Origin: Pseudobacter ginsenosidimutans
Lineage (GTDB): Bacteria; Bacteroidota; Bacteroidia; Chitinophagales; Chitinophagaceae
NCBI RefSeq assembly: GCF_007970185.1
Contig: NZ_CP042431.1
Span: forward strand, 4,712,001-4,776,000
Length of the DNA: 64,000 nucleotides
Direction: 5' to 3'
A program made the translations under genes and the position numbers. Under the pieces are notes generated by a model. That model did not search any database and was not told the origin of the DNA. It was given only the letters and a program-made list of their open reading frames with translations. Of the stretch, positions 52,238-60,584 are shown piece by piece; the first letter of the stretch is position 1, and the number at the start of each line of letters is the position of its first letter.

Positions 52238-54547
52238 ATGACGATAATTTTGAAAATAGCCCGGGCTGAACTGAGGAGTCTTTTTTATTCGCCCGTTGCA
52301 TGGATAATTATAGTAGTATTCTTTACTGTGTCGGCCGCCTTTTTTGCCGGCCAGCTGATGGATGTCTCCAGGGTGCAGCAGTTGAAGCTGGAGAACGAGC
52401 AAGGGTGGACGGGATTTCAAGGCGCACTTTCGCTTAACCTATTTACCAATACCATCAGGCAGGTACTCCAATATTTCTTTATGTTCATTCCCTTGCTCAC
52501 AATGGGGAGCATCAGCAGGGAGCTGAGTTCGGGTACCATGAAATTGCTCAGTGCCTCACCGGTAAGGATCAGAGAAATCATACTGGGTAAATTTACTGGT
52601 TTGGTGCTTTTCGGTCTGGTATTGTTGTCAGCCATAGCCATGCTTTTATTTACCGGCTACTTCAGTATACAAGATGCTGAGTTTGCCTGGTACCTTTCCG
52701 TATTACTGGGTTTGTTTCTGTTGTCGGCTACCTATATGGCCATCGGACTTTTTCTTTCCAGCATTACCAGTTATCAGATAGTAGCGGCATTGGCCACTTT
52801 TATGACTTTCGTGTTGCTGAATATGGTCGGAAATATTGGTCAGCAGTATGATCTCATCAGGGATATTACCTGGTTTCTTTCCATCACCGGCAGAACAGAA
52901 CAAATGCTGGAGGGATTGATCACCACAAGAGATGTTCTTTATTTCGTATTGATCATTGCGCTGTTCCTGGGTTTATCGATGCTGGCCATGAAACGCAGGC
53001 AGGAATCGAAAAGCTGGTTAAGTTTTCTGCATCTCAACCTGGGATTGATTGTTATAGTGTTAACCCTGGGATATTTTTCATCCAGACCAGCATACACAGG
53101 GTATTGGGATGTGACGAGAAATGAGCTGAACACCATCGATACTGCCACCCGGAATATTCTGAAGGAACTGGATGGATCACCTGTTACCGTTACGCTCTAT
53201 ACCAATCTGCTGGGAGAAGGAACGCAGGCAGGACTACCGGTATCCCGCAATGCATATATGTCTGGTATGTGGGACAGGTATATTCGCTTCTATCCGAATA
53301 TCGATTTCAAATACCAGTACTATTACGATATTAAGAAAGAGGATAGTTCCTTTCTCCAATCCTATCCCGGAAAGAACATTCATCAGATCGCAGCACAAAT
53401 GGCAAGACTGTACAAGGTAGATACGCAGGATTTTAAAAAGCCGGGAGAGATCGATCAGTTGGCAGACTTTTCTGAGGAACCTTATCGATTGATCATGGAG
53501 TTGGAGTATAAGGGGGAGAAATCATTTTTAAGAATTAACGGTGGTAGCTGGCCAGCCGAGCCGAACCTGTCTGCTTCGGTGAGGCGACTGCTGAAAGACA
53601 ATATGCCGAAAGTGCTGTTCACGACAGGGCATTATGAACGAAGCCCCTGGCGAAACGGAGAGCGTGAGTACGGTAAACATACTAACCTGAAGATGGTGGA
53701 GTCGGCAATGATAAATATCGGGATGGAGGCAGATACCATCTCCCTGCGCAGTAATGAAATTCCTGAACAGACAGCTATATTAGCCATCCCCGATCCGAAA
53801 TCAGTTTTGGAGGCAGATGAACAAAAAAAGATCCTTGCGTATCTGGAAAAGGGTGGGAATGCCATTTTCTATGCAGAGCCGGGCAAGCAGCAATTGCTGA
53901 ACCCGCTGCTACAATATCTGGGTGTTCATATCGATAAAGGGATATTGGTAAAGCCAGGACTGCATCGATCGCCTGCCTTGTTTGATGCATACCTGAATAA
54001 AACCGGCAATTATATGGCCCGGGAAGCTTATATGCAGGTCTTTCAGCAAACGGGACAAAATCCTGCCGGCGCATTCTTTACCGGCGTAAATAATATCAGC
54101 TACAGGGATACGAATGGTTTCAAAGTGGAACCGATCATAACCCTGCCAGGAAATGATAATATATGGATAGAAAACGGATTGTTTGTAGCTGATTCGGCTG
54201 CGCCTGTATTTGCATTTGAAGAAGGAGATAACAGGAAAGAGGAATATGTGTTGGGGGTGAGGCTTAGCCGGAAACTGAATCATAAAGAGCAGCGAATTGT
54301 AGTGGTGGCAGATGCTGATTTTATGTCGGCGGCAAACAATAGCGGCCATTCGATCGGGCTTGGGTTGTACAGCTGGCTTGTGTATAACCGATACCCGGTT
54401 TATACAAGTGTAAAACAGGCCAGGGATACCAGGCTTACGATTGGCGCTGGTACAGGGAAAGCCATCTGGTACCTGTATGTGTATATTTTACCAGGGTTGT
54501 TGCTGTTGGCGGGTATTCTTATCATCGTACGGAGAAAACGCAAATAG
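52238..54547 (+). CDS. Fused GldF-GldG ABC-2 permease / auxiliary protein, copy 2
   Basis: The 769-aa paralogue of the 47235 gene has the same fusion. Six permease helices lie in residues 1-245 (FIPLLTMGSISRELSSGTMKLLSASPVRIREIILGK). A periplasmic GldG-like domain follows (ATRNILKELDGSPVTVTLYTN, VLFTTGHYERSPW, RIVVVADADFMSA), then a last TM (YVYILPGLLLLAGILIIV) and a basic tail RRKRK. It starts 12 nt after the second MutS gene and is the last gene of the operon, ending before the ssrA promoter. The N-terminus of each copy (KIARAELRxLFxSPxAW) is conserved, which suggests a duplication with later divergence. Confidence 0.9.
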   Translation: MTIILKIARAELRSLFYSPVAWIIIVVFFTVSAAFFAGQLMDVSRVQQLKLENEQGWTGFQGALSLNLFTNTIRQVLQYFFMFIPLLTMGSISRELSSGTMKLLSASPVRIREIILGKFTGLVLFGLVLLSAIAMLLFTGYFSIQDAEFAWYLSVLLGLFLLSATYMAIGLFLSSITSYQIVAALATFMTFVLLNMVGNIGQQYDLIRDITWFLSITGRTEQMLEGLITTRDVLYFVLIIALFLGLSMLAMKRRQESKSWLSFLHLNLGLIVIVLTLGYFSSRPAYTGYWDVTRNELNTIDTATRNILKELDGSPVTVTLYTNLLGEGTQAGLPVSRNAYMSGMWDRYIRFYPNIDFKYQYYYDIKKEDSSFLQSYPGKNIHQIAAQMARLYKVDTQDFKKPGEIDQLADFSEEPYRLIMELEYKGEKSFLRINGGSWPAEPNLSASVRRLLKDNMPKVLFTTGHYERSPWRNGEREYGKHTNLKMVESAMINIGMEADTISLRSNEIPEQTAILAIPDPKSVLEADEQKKILAYLEKGGNAIFYAEPGKQQLLNPLLQYLGVHIDKGILVKPGLHRSPALFDAYLNKTGNYMAREAYMQVFQQTGQNPAGAFFTGVNNISYRDTNGFKVEPIITLPGNDNIWIENGLFVADSAAPVFAFEEGDNRKEEYVLGVRLSRKLNHKEQRIVVVADADFMSAANNSGHSIGLGLYSWLVYNRYPVYTSVKQARDTRLTIGAGTGKAIWYLYVYILPGLLLLAGILIIVRRKRK

Positions 54548-54564
54548 TTTTTGAAACCTTGCAA

Positions 54565-54596
54565 TTTGGCAGTGGCCTGAAATTGCCTTAAATTTG
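54565..54596 (+). promoter_or_regulatory. Promoter of ssrA
   Basis: TTTG (54565-54568), 20 nt, then TAAATTTG (54589-54596) is a perfect Bacteroidota promoter, 14 nt before the tmRNA 5' end. Confidence 0.85.
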
Positions 54597-54610
54597 CAGG
54601 CTCACTTTAT

Positions 54611-55006
54611 GGGGCTGTACTGGTTTCGACAGCGTAGATCTTTGAAAGTGTAAGCATGTCGTGCGTTGGATAATTAGCACGTAAATCTGAATATTCAAAC
54701 TTTTATATGGCAATACTCAGTATGCCATGGCCGCTTAATCAGTGATTAAGTAGTCATTAGGGCCGCGTCCGCAAGGGGTTCTTCGGAACCGAGCAGGTTG
54801 ACCTGTTACCATGCTCCGCCGCCGACTAATAAACCAAAACAGGTTGCTGCTGCAGGGTGTTGTGACTGCAGCTTAAGATGATCGCAACTAAGGAGCAGAT
54901 TGGTTTGCCGGTTCCCTGCCTGTTCCCGACAATTAATAATCGGATAAGCATGTAGAAAGCTTTTGGAGGATATGTTTGGACGCGGGTTCGAGTCCCGCCA
55001 GCTCCA
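54611..55006 (+). ncRNA. ssrA: Transfer-messenger RNA (tmRNA, ssrA)
   Basis: The 5' end GGGGCTGTACTGGTTTCGAC and the 3' end GGGTTCGAGTCCCGCCAGCTCCA form the tRNA-like half. The acceptor is GGGGCTG with CAGCTCC, the T-arm is CGGGTTCGAGTCCCG, and the discriminator A is at 55006. CCA is not encoded. Between them lie the tag frame and pseudoknot-rich segments (CCGCAAGGGG, GGTTGACC). It rescues stalled ribosomes with SmpB and marks the peptides for degradation. It has its own promoter and a 22-bp terminator stem. Confidence 0.97.
54709..54738 (+). other. tmRNA proteolysis-tag reading frame
   Basis: GGC AAT ACT CAG TAT GCC ATG GCC GCT TAA encodes GNTQYAMAA, ending in the AMAA form of the usual ALAA degron. 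The resume codon is taken as GGC, by analogy with Bacteroidota tags that begin with Gly. Confidence 0.8.
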
Positions 55007-55040
55007 CAAAATGGTTTTGCCATATGGCAAAAAATAGCAG

Positions 55041-55088
55041 AAAAAGCAAAAAAGGCAATTCAATCTGAATTGCCTTTTTTGCTTTTTT
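55041..55088 (+). terminator. Strong terminator after ssrA
   Basis: A perfect 22-bp stem (55041-55062 with 55066-55087) with a 3-nt loop has GCC/GGC in the middle and T6 and T7 runs on the 3' side. A-rich and T-rich flanks let it act in both directions. Confidence 0.95.
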
Positions 55089-55214
55089 TATTTGAAGTGT
55101 TCCCACCATTATGTATCTATCAAATCCGGACTTACAATATTTAAGTACTAACCCTTACTTTTGACTTTATTATTTTATCATTAGCCCTTGTTCCTTTCCA
55201 GGGATGATTTATCG

Positions 55215-55796
55215 ATGGATACCTACACGCTACATACTGACGAACAGTTGGCCGTTCTTCTTGGAGAAGGGAACCGTGGCGCCTTTACCGAGATTTACAA
55301 TCGCTACAAGGGTATTCTCTTCGTACATGCCTTCAGAAGGTTGGAAGACCGGGCACAAGCGGAAGATGTGCTGCATGACCTCTTTGCTGCCCTCTGGGCA
55401 GGGAGGACCGAACTGCATATCCATTCGGGAAACCTTGGGGGATATCTCTATGCAGCCATCCGCAACAGGATACTGAAGAGCTATGCCAGAGATGCAAATG
55501 CCGGCCTTTATATTTCTTCCATCGCAAGTGCCATTGACAGCGGGACTGCAACTACAGACCATCGGGTGCGCGAAAACCAGCTTCGCCAGCACATAGAAAA
55601 AGAGATCGCACTCCTGCCAGAAAAAATGAGGGAAGTGTTCATCCTCAGCAGGACAAACCACCTTAGCCATAAAGAGATCGCCGGACAGCTTGGCCTCAGC
55701 GAAAAGACGGTGAAGAACCATATCAATCATGCCCTGAAGCTCCTGCGCAAAAAACTCGGCGTACTGCGCTTTATCTACTTGTTGATGTTCTATTAA
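55215..55796 (+). CDS. ECF RNA polymerase sigma-70 factor (second SusC/FecR cassette)
   Basis: ATG 55215 gives 193 aa (MDTYTLHTDEQLAVLLGEGNRG). Region 2 is AFTEIYNRYKGILFVHAFRRLEDRAQAEDVLHDLFAALWAGR. Region 4 is LLPEKMREVFILSRTNHLSHKEIAGQLGLSEKTVKNHINHALKLLRKKLG. A hydrophobic C-terminus (LRFIYLLMFY) is normal for this subfamily. It is first in the second sigma-FecR-SusC-SusD cassette and should drive the genes from 57.2 kb on. The upstream TTG at 55188 is a poorer start. Confidence 0.93.
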   Translation: MDTYTLHTDEQLAVLLGEGNRGAFTEIYNRYKGILFVHAFRRLEDRAQAEDVLHDLFAALWAGRTELHIHSGNLGGYLYAAIRNRILKSYARDANAGLYISSIASAIDSGTATTDHRVRENQLRQHIEKEIALLPEKMREVFILSRTNHLSHKEIAGQLGLSEKTVKNHINHALKLLRKKLGVLRFIYLLMFY

Positions 55797-55869
55797 ACTT
55801 TTTTCATTTTCTTTTAGGCCCTGAACCTGCCTTGGCGGTCTTACCTTTTAAACGCTATTGCCAAAGGCT

Positions 55870-56985
55870 ATGGAAAAGGAAAATATAAAACCATTACTCG
55901 AAAGATACCTCCAGGGGAACGCCAGCCCATCGGAGGTTGAACTGCTGGAGACATGGTACCTGGACTTCCAGGGAAAGGACGATAATGAAATCGATCATGC
56001 CATGATCGAAGCATCCACCAACAGGATCTGGCAAAGGCTCCAACAGTCACAGACCAAAACTGCCCGACTCTGGCCGCGCATTGCCGTAGCCGCCTCCCTT
56101 CTGTTAGCCATTCTTACCGCAGTCTATTTCATTTTCCGTTCTGATCATGCAGCGATTCCGGTAGTACAGAAATATGATCTTCCTCCCGGAAAGGATGGAG
56201 CAACACTTACGCTGGCTGATGGTAGAAAAATTCCTATTGGCGAAGTTCGTTCCGGAAATATTGCAGAAGAAAGTGGAGTACGCATTTTCAAGGATAGCGT
56301 TGGACAACTGGTCTATGAAGCAACAAAGCAGGCCGGAGATGGCCAGGCCTTCAACATACTTTCCACCGCTTCCGGACAACAGACCCGGCTGCGTCTTCCC
56401 GATGGTTCCCTTGTCTTTCTCAATGCAGGTTCATCCCTGAGGTATCCGACACATTTTAATGGAAATACCAAACGGGAAGTAAGTCTTTCCGGCGAAGGTT
56501 ATTTTCAGGTGGCAAGTGATCGCAGTCGTCCATTCATCGTCAAATCCCAGGGCCAGCAGGTGGAAGTTCTAGGTACAGCGTTCAATATACTGGCATACGA
56601 TGATCGAAAGATCAGGACCACCCTGCTGGAAGGAACCGTGGCCATAACTACAGGTGAAAAGAAAACAGTGCTCAGGCCGGGACAGCAGGCATTGGTTCAG
56701 GACGGCATTATCTCCGTAAAAGAAGTAGAGGCTGAATATGAGATCGCGTGGAAGGAAGGGTTTTTCCTCTTCAACGGTGACTCGCTCGAAGACATCATGG
56801 ACAGGATCGGCAAATGGTATGATGTGAAGGTCGTGTTTGCGGACCCTGCATTGAAAGGAGAAAAATTCACCGGTACCGTCAGCAGGTTCGAGCATATCTC
56901 CAAAGCACTTGCCATACTCGAAAAAACTAAGGTTGCCTCTTTTTACCTAAGTGATCGAACGGTCACGGTAACGAGAAGGCCTTGA
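55870..56985 (+). CDS. FecR-family anti-sigma factor (second cassette)
   Basis: ATG 55870 gives 371 aa (MEKENIKPLLERYLQGNASP). The cytosolic N-terminus binds the sigma factor, and one TM lies at about 62-82 (WPRIAVAASLLLAILTAVYFIF). The periplasmic FecR domain has KYDLPPGKDGATLTLADGRKI, TRLRLPDGSLVFLNAGSSLRYP, GEGYFQVASDRSRPFIV and VLGTAFNILAY. The DUF4974 domain has FNGDSLEDIMDRIGKWYDVKVVF. It lies 73 nt after the sigma gene. A T-rich hairpin separates it from susC. Confidence 0.95.
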   Translation: MEKENIKPLLERYLQGNASPSEVELLETWYLDFQGKDDNEIDHAMIEASTNRIWQRLQQSQTKTARLWPRIAVAASLLLAILTAVYFIFRSDHAAIPVVQKYDLPPGKDGATLTLADGRKIPIGEVRSGNIAEESGVRIFKDSVGQLVYEATKQAGDGQAFNILSTASGQQTRLRLPDGSLVFLNAGSSLRYPTHFNGNTKREVSLSGEGYFQVASDRSRPFIVKSQGQQVEVLGTAFNILAYDDRKIRTTLLEGTVAITTGEKKTVLRPGQQALVQDGIISVKEVEAEYEIAWKEGFFLFNGDSLEDIMDRIGKWYDVKVVFADPALKGEKFTGTVSRFEHISKALAILEKTKVASFYLSDRTVTVTRRP

Positions 56986-57078
56986 GGATACAAAACAATT
57001 CATCAATTTTTATGACCAGCAAACTAACTGCAATATGAAAGAAAACTTCAAGAGCGGATAAACTCCATCAAACGGATA

Positions 57079-57110
57079 AAAAAAGGCTCCGTTGCGAGCG
57101 AAGCCTTTTG
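57079..57110 (+). terminator. Hairpin with T tract between fecR and susC (second cassette)
   Basis: AAAAGGCT pairs with AGCCTTTT over a 13-nt loop, with A and T runs flanking. It is placed about 95 nt after fecR and before susC, so basal fecR transcription should stop here and susC needs its own sigma-dependent start. Confidence 0.7.
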
Positions 57111-57205
57111 ACTGTTTCCGTAAAAATCGAACAAACAATTATTACAGGAACTGATGGGTGCCAGCCGGTAGAAGGATGGGCACTTCATCATTAACAGCAA
57201 TTCAA

Positions 57206-60200
57206 ATGTATAAAATTTATACGAGAAGCCAGCCCGTGCCCGGCGGGTATGGTAGCTGGCTGCTCATAGTCTGTCACGCCCTTTTTGACCAACTGGGCAG
57301 CAACAAAAGAAAGTGGATCATGAGAGCCCAACTGATTTTCTCCATCATGCTGATTTCCCTGCTACAGGTAAGCGCCGCAGGATTCGGACAACAGTTTACC
57401 CTAAAGAAGAAGGATATTTCCTATACACGACTCTTCTTCGAGATCCGAAAACAGACTGGCTACGACGTGCTGCTGCGCAGTAAAGATTTCGATACCGAAA
57501 AAAGGATCGATGCAGATTTCAATGATGCAGACCTGAAGACCGTAATGAAAACAGTATTGTACGGCACACCACTTGTCTTTGAAATAGCTGACAAAACCAT
57601 AGTGATCAGCAGGCGCCAGGTATCCATCATGGATAAGATCGTCGAAACCAATCAGGCAGTTGATATTTCCGGAAAAGTGCTTGACAGCAACGGCGAACCT
57701 CTTGTTGGTGCAACGGTAAAGATAAAAGGCTCGGATAGATTTACGATCACCGATAGCAACGGGGGATATATGCTGAGACAGGTTCCGGATGATGCAGTTA
57801 TAGTCATCTCTTTCGTTGGATACAGGTCAATGGAAATTGGAGTAAAACCTGGTAAGGTGGTAGTAAAGCTGGAACGGATCAGTAATGAGATGCAGGAGAT
57901 CAAGGTCAGTGCCGGTTACTATTCCGTTACACGAAGGGAAATGACGGGCAGCATTGCACGTGTTGCCGCAAAGGATATAGAGAACCAGCCGGTCAATAAT
58001 GTACTGTCCGCTGTTCAGGGCAGGATGGCAGGGGTAAACATTATTCAGAATTCTGGTATTCCCGGTGGAGGATTTGATGTTCAGATCAGAGGAAGAAATA
58101 GTTTGAGAAGCTACGTCACAACAGGCTACGATGGCAATAAGCCGCTTTATGTTGTTGATGGTGTTCCTTTGCCACAGGTGAATGATTTCATTACGGGGAT
58201 GTCTGGAACCTTACATCCCTACAGTGATACAAACCCTCTTCATTCAATCAATCCTGACGACATTGAATCATTTGAAGTGTTGAAGGATGCTGATGCTACG
58301 GCTATTTATGGGAGTAAGGGCGCCAATGGCGTTATATTGATCACCACAAAAAAAGGAAAGAAAAAGAAAACTGGAGGCTATATCAAAGCTAGTTATGGCT
58401 TGGGTGATATGACCAATTTGCCCAAAATGTTTTCGCTGGAACAATATCTTGAAATGCGAAAACTCGCTTTCGCAAACGATGGAGTTGCTATCCCCGCCAA
58501 TGCATATGATATCAATGGAACCTGGGATCCCAACAAATCTACTGACTGGCAAAAATATTTCGTAGGCAATCATGCAAAATATTCTGATATACAGTTTGGC
58601 CTGTCCGGAGGAACCGGGAATACACAGTTTTCTGTTTCGGGAGCACATAACGAAGAAACAACCATATTTCCCGGGAGTTACCGATACCGCAGGAATAATA
58701 TTGGTATGAACCTCCAGCATGGTAGTGCCGATGGACGATTGAAAATTGGATTCAGCGGATATGCAGCTTTGCAGGATAATGTGCTTCCTCCTACAGACTT
58801 TAATCAGATCTATTCCTCCCTGGCGCCCAATGCACCGGATCTGTATGCGGCCGATGGCTCCATCAATTGGCAGAACAATAATAACCCTATGGGGCCTGCT
58901 ACACAGACCTATTCCGTTGAAACAAAAAGCTTGAATTCAAACCTGACATTAGGCTATGAGATCGGCAGGGGCTTTAGTGTGAATATGAATGCAGGATATA
59001 GTAACTATAACAGCTACGAGCAAAAAATATTTCCTAAGACCACCTACAATCCTGCAAGTAATATCGGCAGCAGTAATTCTACCGTCAGGAAGGGAGAAAA
59101 ACTCAATCAGAATTGGATCATTGAACCACAACTGAACTATACAGGCAAATGGGATGCACACCAATTCTCTGCGCTCCTGGGTACTTCATTTCAGGAGCAG
59201 CAGTCTGATAATATCGTGATACTGGGAAGGAACTTTCCTTCGGACGAAATGCTCGGCAATATTTCAGCTGCGGCAACAATAACCATCCCCAGTGCATACG
59301 AATCGAAGTACAGATACCAGGCCATCTACGCAAGATTGAATTACGGATATCAGCAACGTTACTTCGTAAACCTGACGGGTCGCAGAGACGCTTCCAGCCG
59401 GTTTGGCATCAATAAACGATATGCCAATTTCGGGGCAGTGGGAGCAGCATGGTTGTTTTCTGAAGAGGGCATATTGAAAAATTGCTCATGGTTAAGCTTC
59501 GGTAAATTAAGGGCCAGTTATGGTATAACGGGCAATGACCAAATCGGCGACTATCAATTTTACGATACCTATCAATCTACCGGAGGTTCTTATAATGGGT
59601 ATACCGGTCTGGTTCCGCAACGACTGTTCAACAAAGATTTTGGTTGGGAAGGTACACGGAAATTCGAAGTGGCCGTGGATCTGGCGTTCCTCAACCAAAG
59701 ACTGATACTGGACCTCGGATATTATCACAATATCAGTTCCAATCAACTGGTTGGGATCCCAATGCCGGCAACAGTGGGCTTTGGCAGCATGCTTGCAAAT
59801 TTAGATGCTACAGTACGTAACAGGGGACTGGAATTTTCATTACAGTCTGTAAATATTCGCAAGGGGAAATTTAAATGGACCAGCAACCTGAATTTTACCT
59901 TGCCGGAGAACAAGCTCCTTAAGTTTCCAAACCTTGCCAATTCCACCTACGCCAACAAGTTTGAAGTAGGAAAATCCACTACTTTAGGTAAGCTCTACCA
60001 ATACACCGGCATCGACCAAACCACAGGCTTATACACATTCATGGATATTAATCATGATGGGCGAATCAATGCCACCGACCGTATTGCTGCCAGGGAGATA
60101 AGGGAGTACTGGTATGGAGGGATTCAGAATAGTATCCAATATAAGAACTGGTCCTTTGATATCTTGTTGCAAATGGTTAACCAGAGCCAGTACAATATCT

Positions 60201-60574
60201 ATTCGGTGTACGGCAATATTGGTTATATGGAGAATAAACCTTCAGTTTTTCTTGACTATTGGACACCTGAAAATCCTGATGCCCGGTTTCAAAAGCCCAG
60301 CGCAGGTTATAATGCAGCAGCCGCAACTTCTGGTTCCCTTTTTACTTCCAGCGATGCTACAGTTTCGGATGTATTTACAGTCCGAGTAAAAAATATCTCG
60401 CTAAGCTATCAGTTGCCACCGATTGGACAGCATAAATCAGTTGTCAGATTTTTTGCCAATGGACAAAATCTATTTCTCTTTTCAAATTACAAAGGGAGTA
60501 ATCCGGAGTTTATGATAGCGGGATTTAGTAGTCCACTGAGAGTTATGAGCCTGGGAATGTCATTGACCTTTTAA
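57206..60574 (+). CDS. SusC/RagA TonB-linked outer-membrane transporter with STN domain (second cassette)
   Basis: ATG 57206 (MYKIYTRSQPVPGGYGS) matches extended Chitinophaga-type N-termini and gives 1122 aa. A shorter start is ATG 57320 (MRAQLIFSIMLISLLQVSA), which would begin at the signal peptide. STN domain: YTRLFFEIRKQTGYDVLLRSKDF. Carboxypeptidase-like domain: GKVLDSNGEPLVGATVKIKG. Plug: YVVDGVPLPQVND, then ATAIYGSKGANGVILITTKKG. The barrel ends in MSLGMSLTF. SusD begins 10 nt later. With the peptidase downstream, a peptide or protein substrate is plausible, but this is only inferred. Confidence 0.95.
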   Translation: MYKIYTRSQPVPGGYGSWLLIVCHALFDQLGSNKRKWIMRAQLIFSIMLISLLQVSAAGFGQQFTLKKKDISYTRLFFEIRKQTGYDVLLRSKDFDTEKRIDADFNDADLKTVMKTVLYGTPLVFEIADKTIVISRRQVSIMDKIVETNQAVDISGKVLDSNGEPLVGATVKIKGSDRFTITDSNGGYMLRQVPDDAVIVISFVGYRSMEIGVKPGKVVVKLERISNEMQEIKVSAGYYSVTRREMTGSIARVAAKDIENQPVNNVLSAVQGRMAGVNIIQNSGIPGGGFDVQIRGRNSLRSYVTTGYDGNKPLYVVDGVPLPQVNDFITGMSGTLHPYSDTNPLHSINPDDIESFEVLKDADATAIYGSKGANGVILITTKKGKKKKTGGYIKASYGLGDMTNLPKMFSLEQYLEMRKLAFANDGVAIPANAYDINGTWDPNKSTDWQKYFVGNHAKYSDIQFGLSGGTGNTQFSVSGAHNEETTIFPGSYRYRRNNIGMNLQHGSADGRLKIGFSGYAALQDNVLPPTDFNQIYSSLAPNAPDLYAADGSINWQNNNNPMGPATQTYSVETKSLNSNLTLGYEIGRGFSVNMNAGYSNYNSYEQKIFPKTTYNPASNIGSSNSTVRKGEKLNQNWIIEPQLNYTGKWDAHQFSALLGTSFQEQQSDNIVILGRNFPSDEMLGNISAAATITIPSAYESKYRYQAIYARLNYGYQQRYFVNLTGRRDASSRFGINKRYANFGAVGAAWLFSEEGILKNCSWLSFGKLRASYGITGNDQIGDYQFYDTYQSTGGSYNGYTGLVPQRLFNKDFGWEGTRKFEVAVDLAFLNQRLILDLGYYHNISSNQLVGIPMPATVGFGSMLANLDATVRNRGLEFSLQSVNIRKGKFKWTSNLNFTLPENKLLKFPNLANSTYANKFEVGKSTTLGKLYQYTGIDQTTGLYTFMDINHDGRINATDRIAAREIREYWYGGIQNSIQYKNWSFDILLQMVNQSQYNIYSVYGNIGYMENKPSVFLDYWTPENPDARFQKPSAGYNAAAATSGSLFTSSDATVSDVFTVRVKNISLSYQLPPIGQHKSVVRFFANGQNLFLFSNYKGSNPEFMIAGFSSPLRVMSLGMSLTF

Positions 60575-60584
60575 AATTTACAAG

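Noticed and set aside
54806-55063. Reverse-strand open frames across the tmRNA
   Set aside because: They lie entirely on ssrA. The 'WSWRDSNPRP' pattern is a known artefact of reading tRNA-like sequence backwards.
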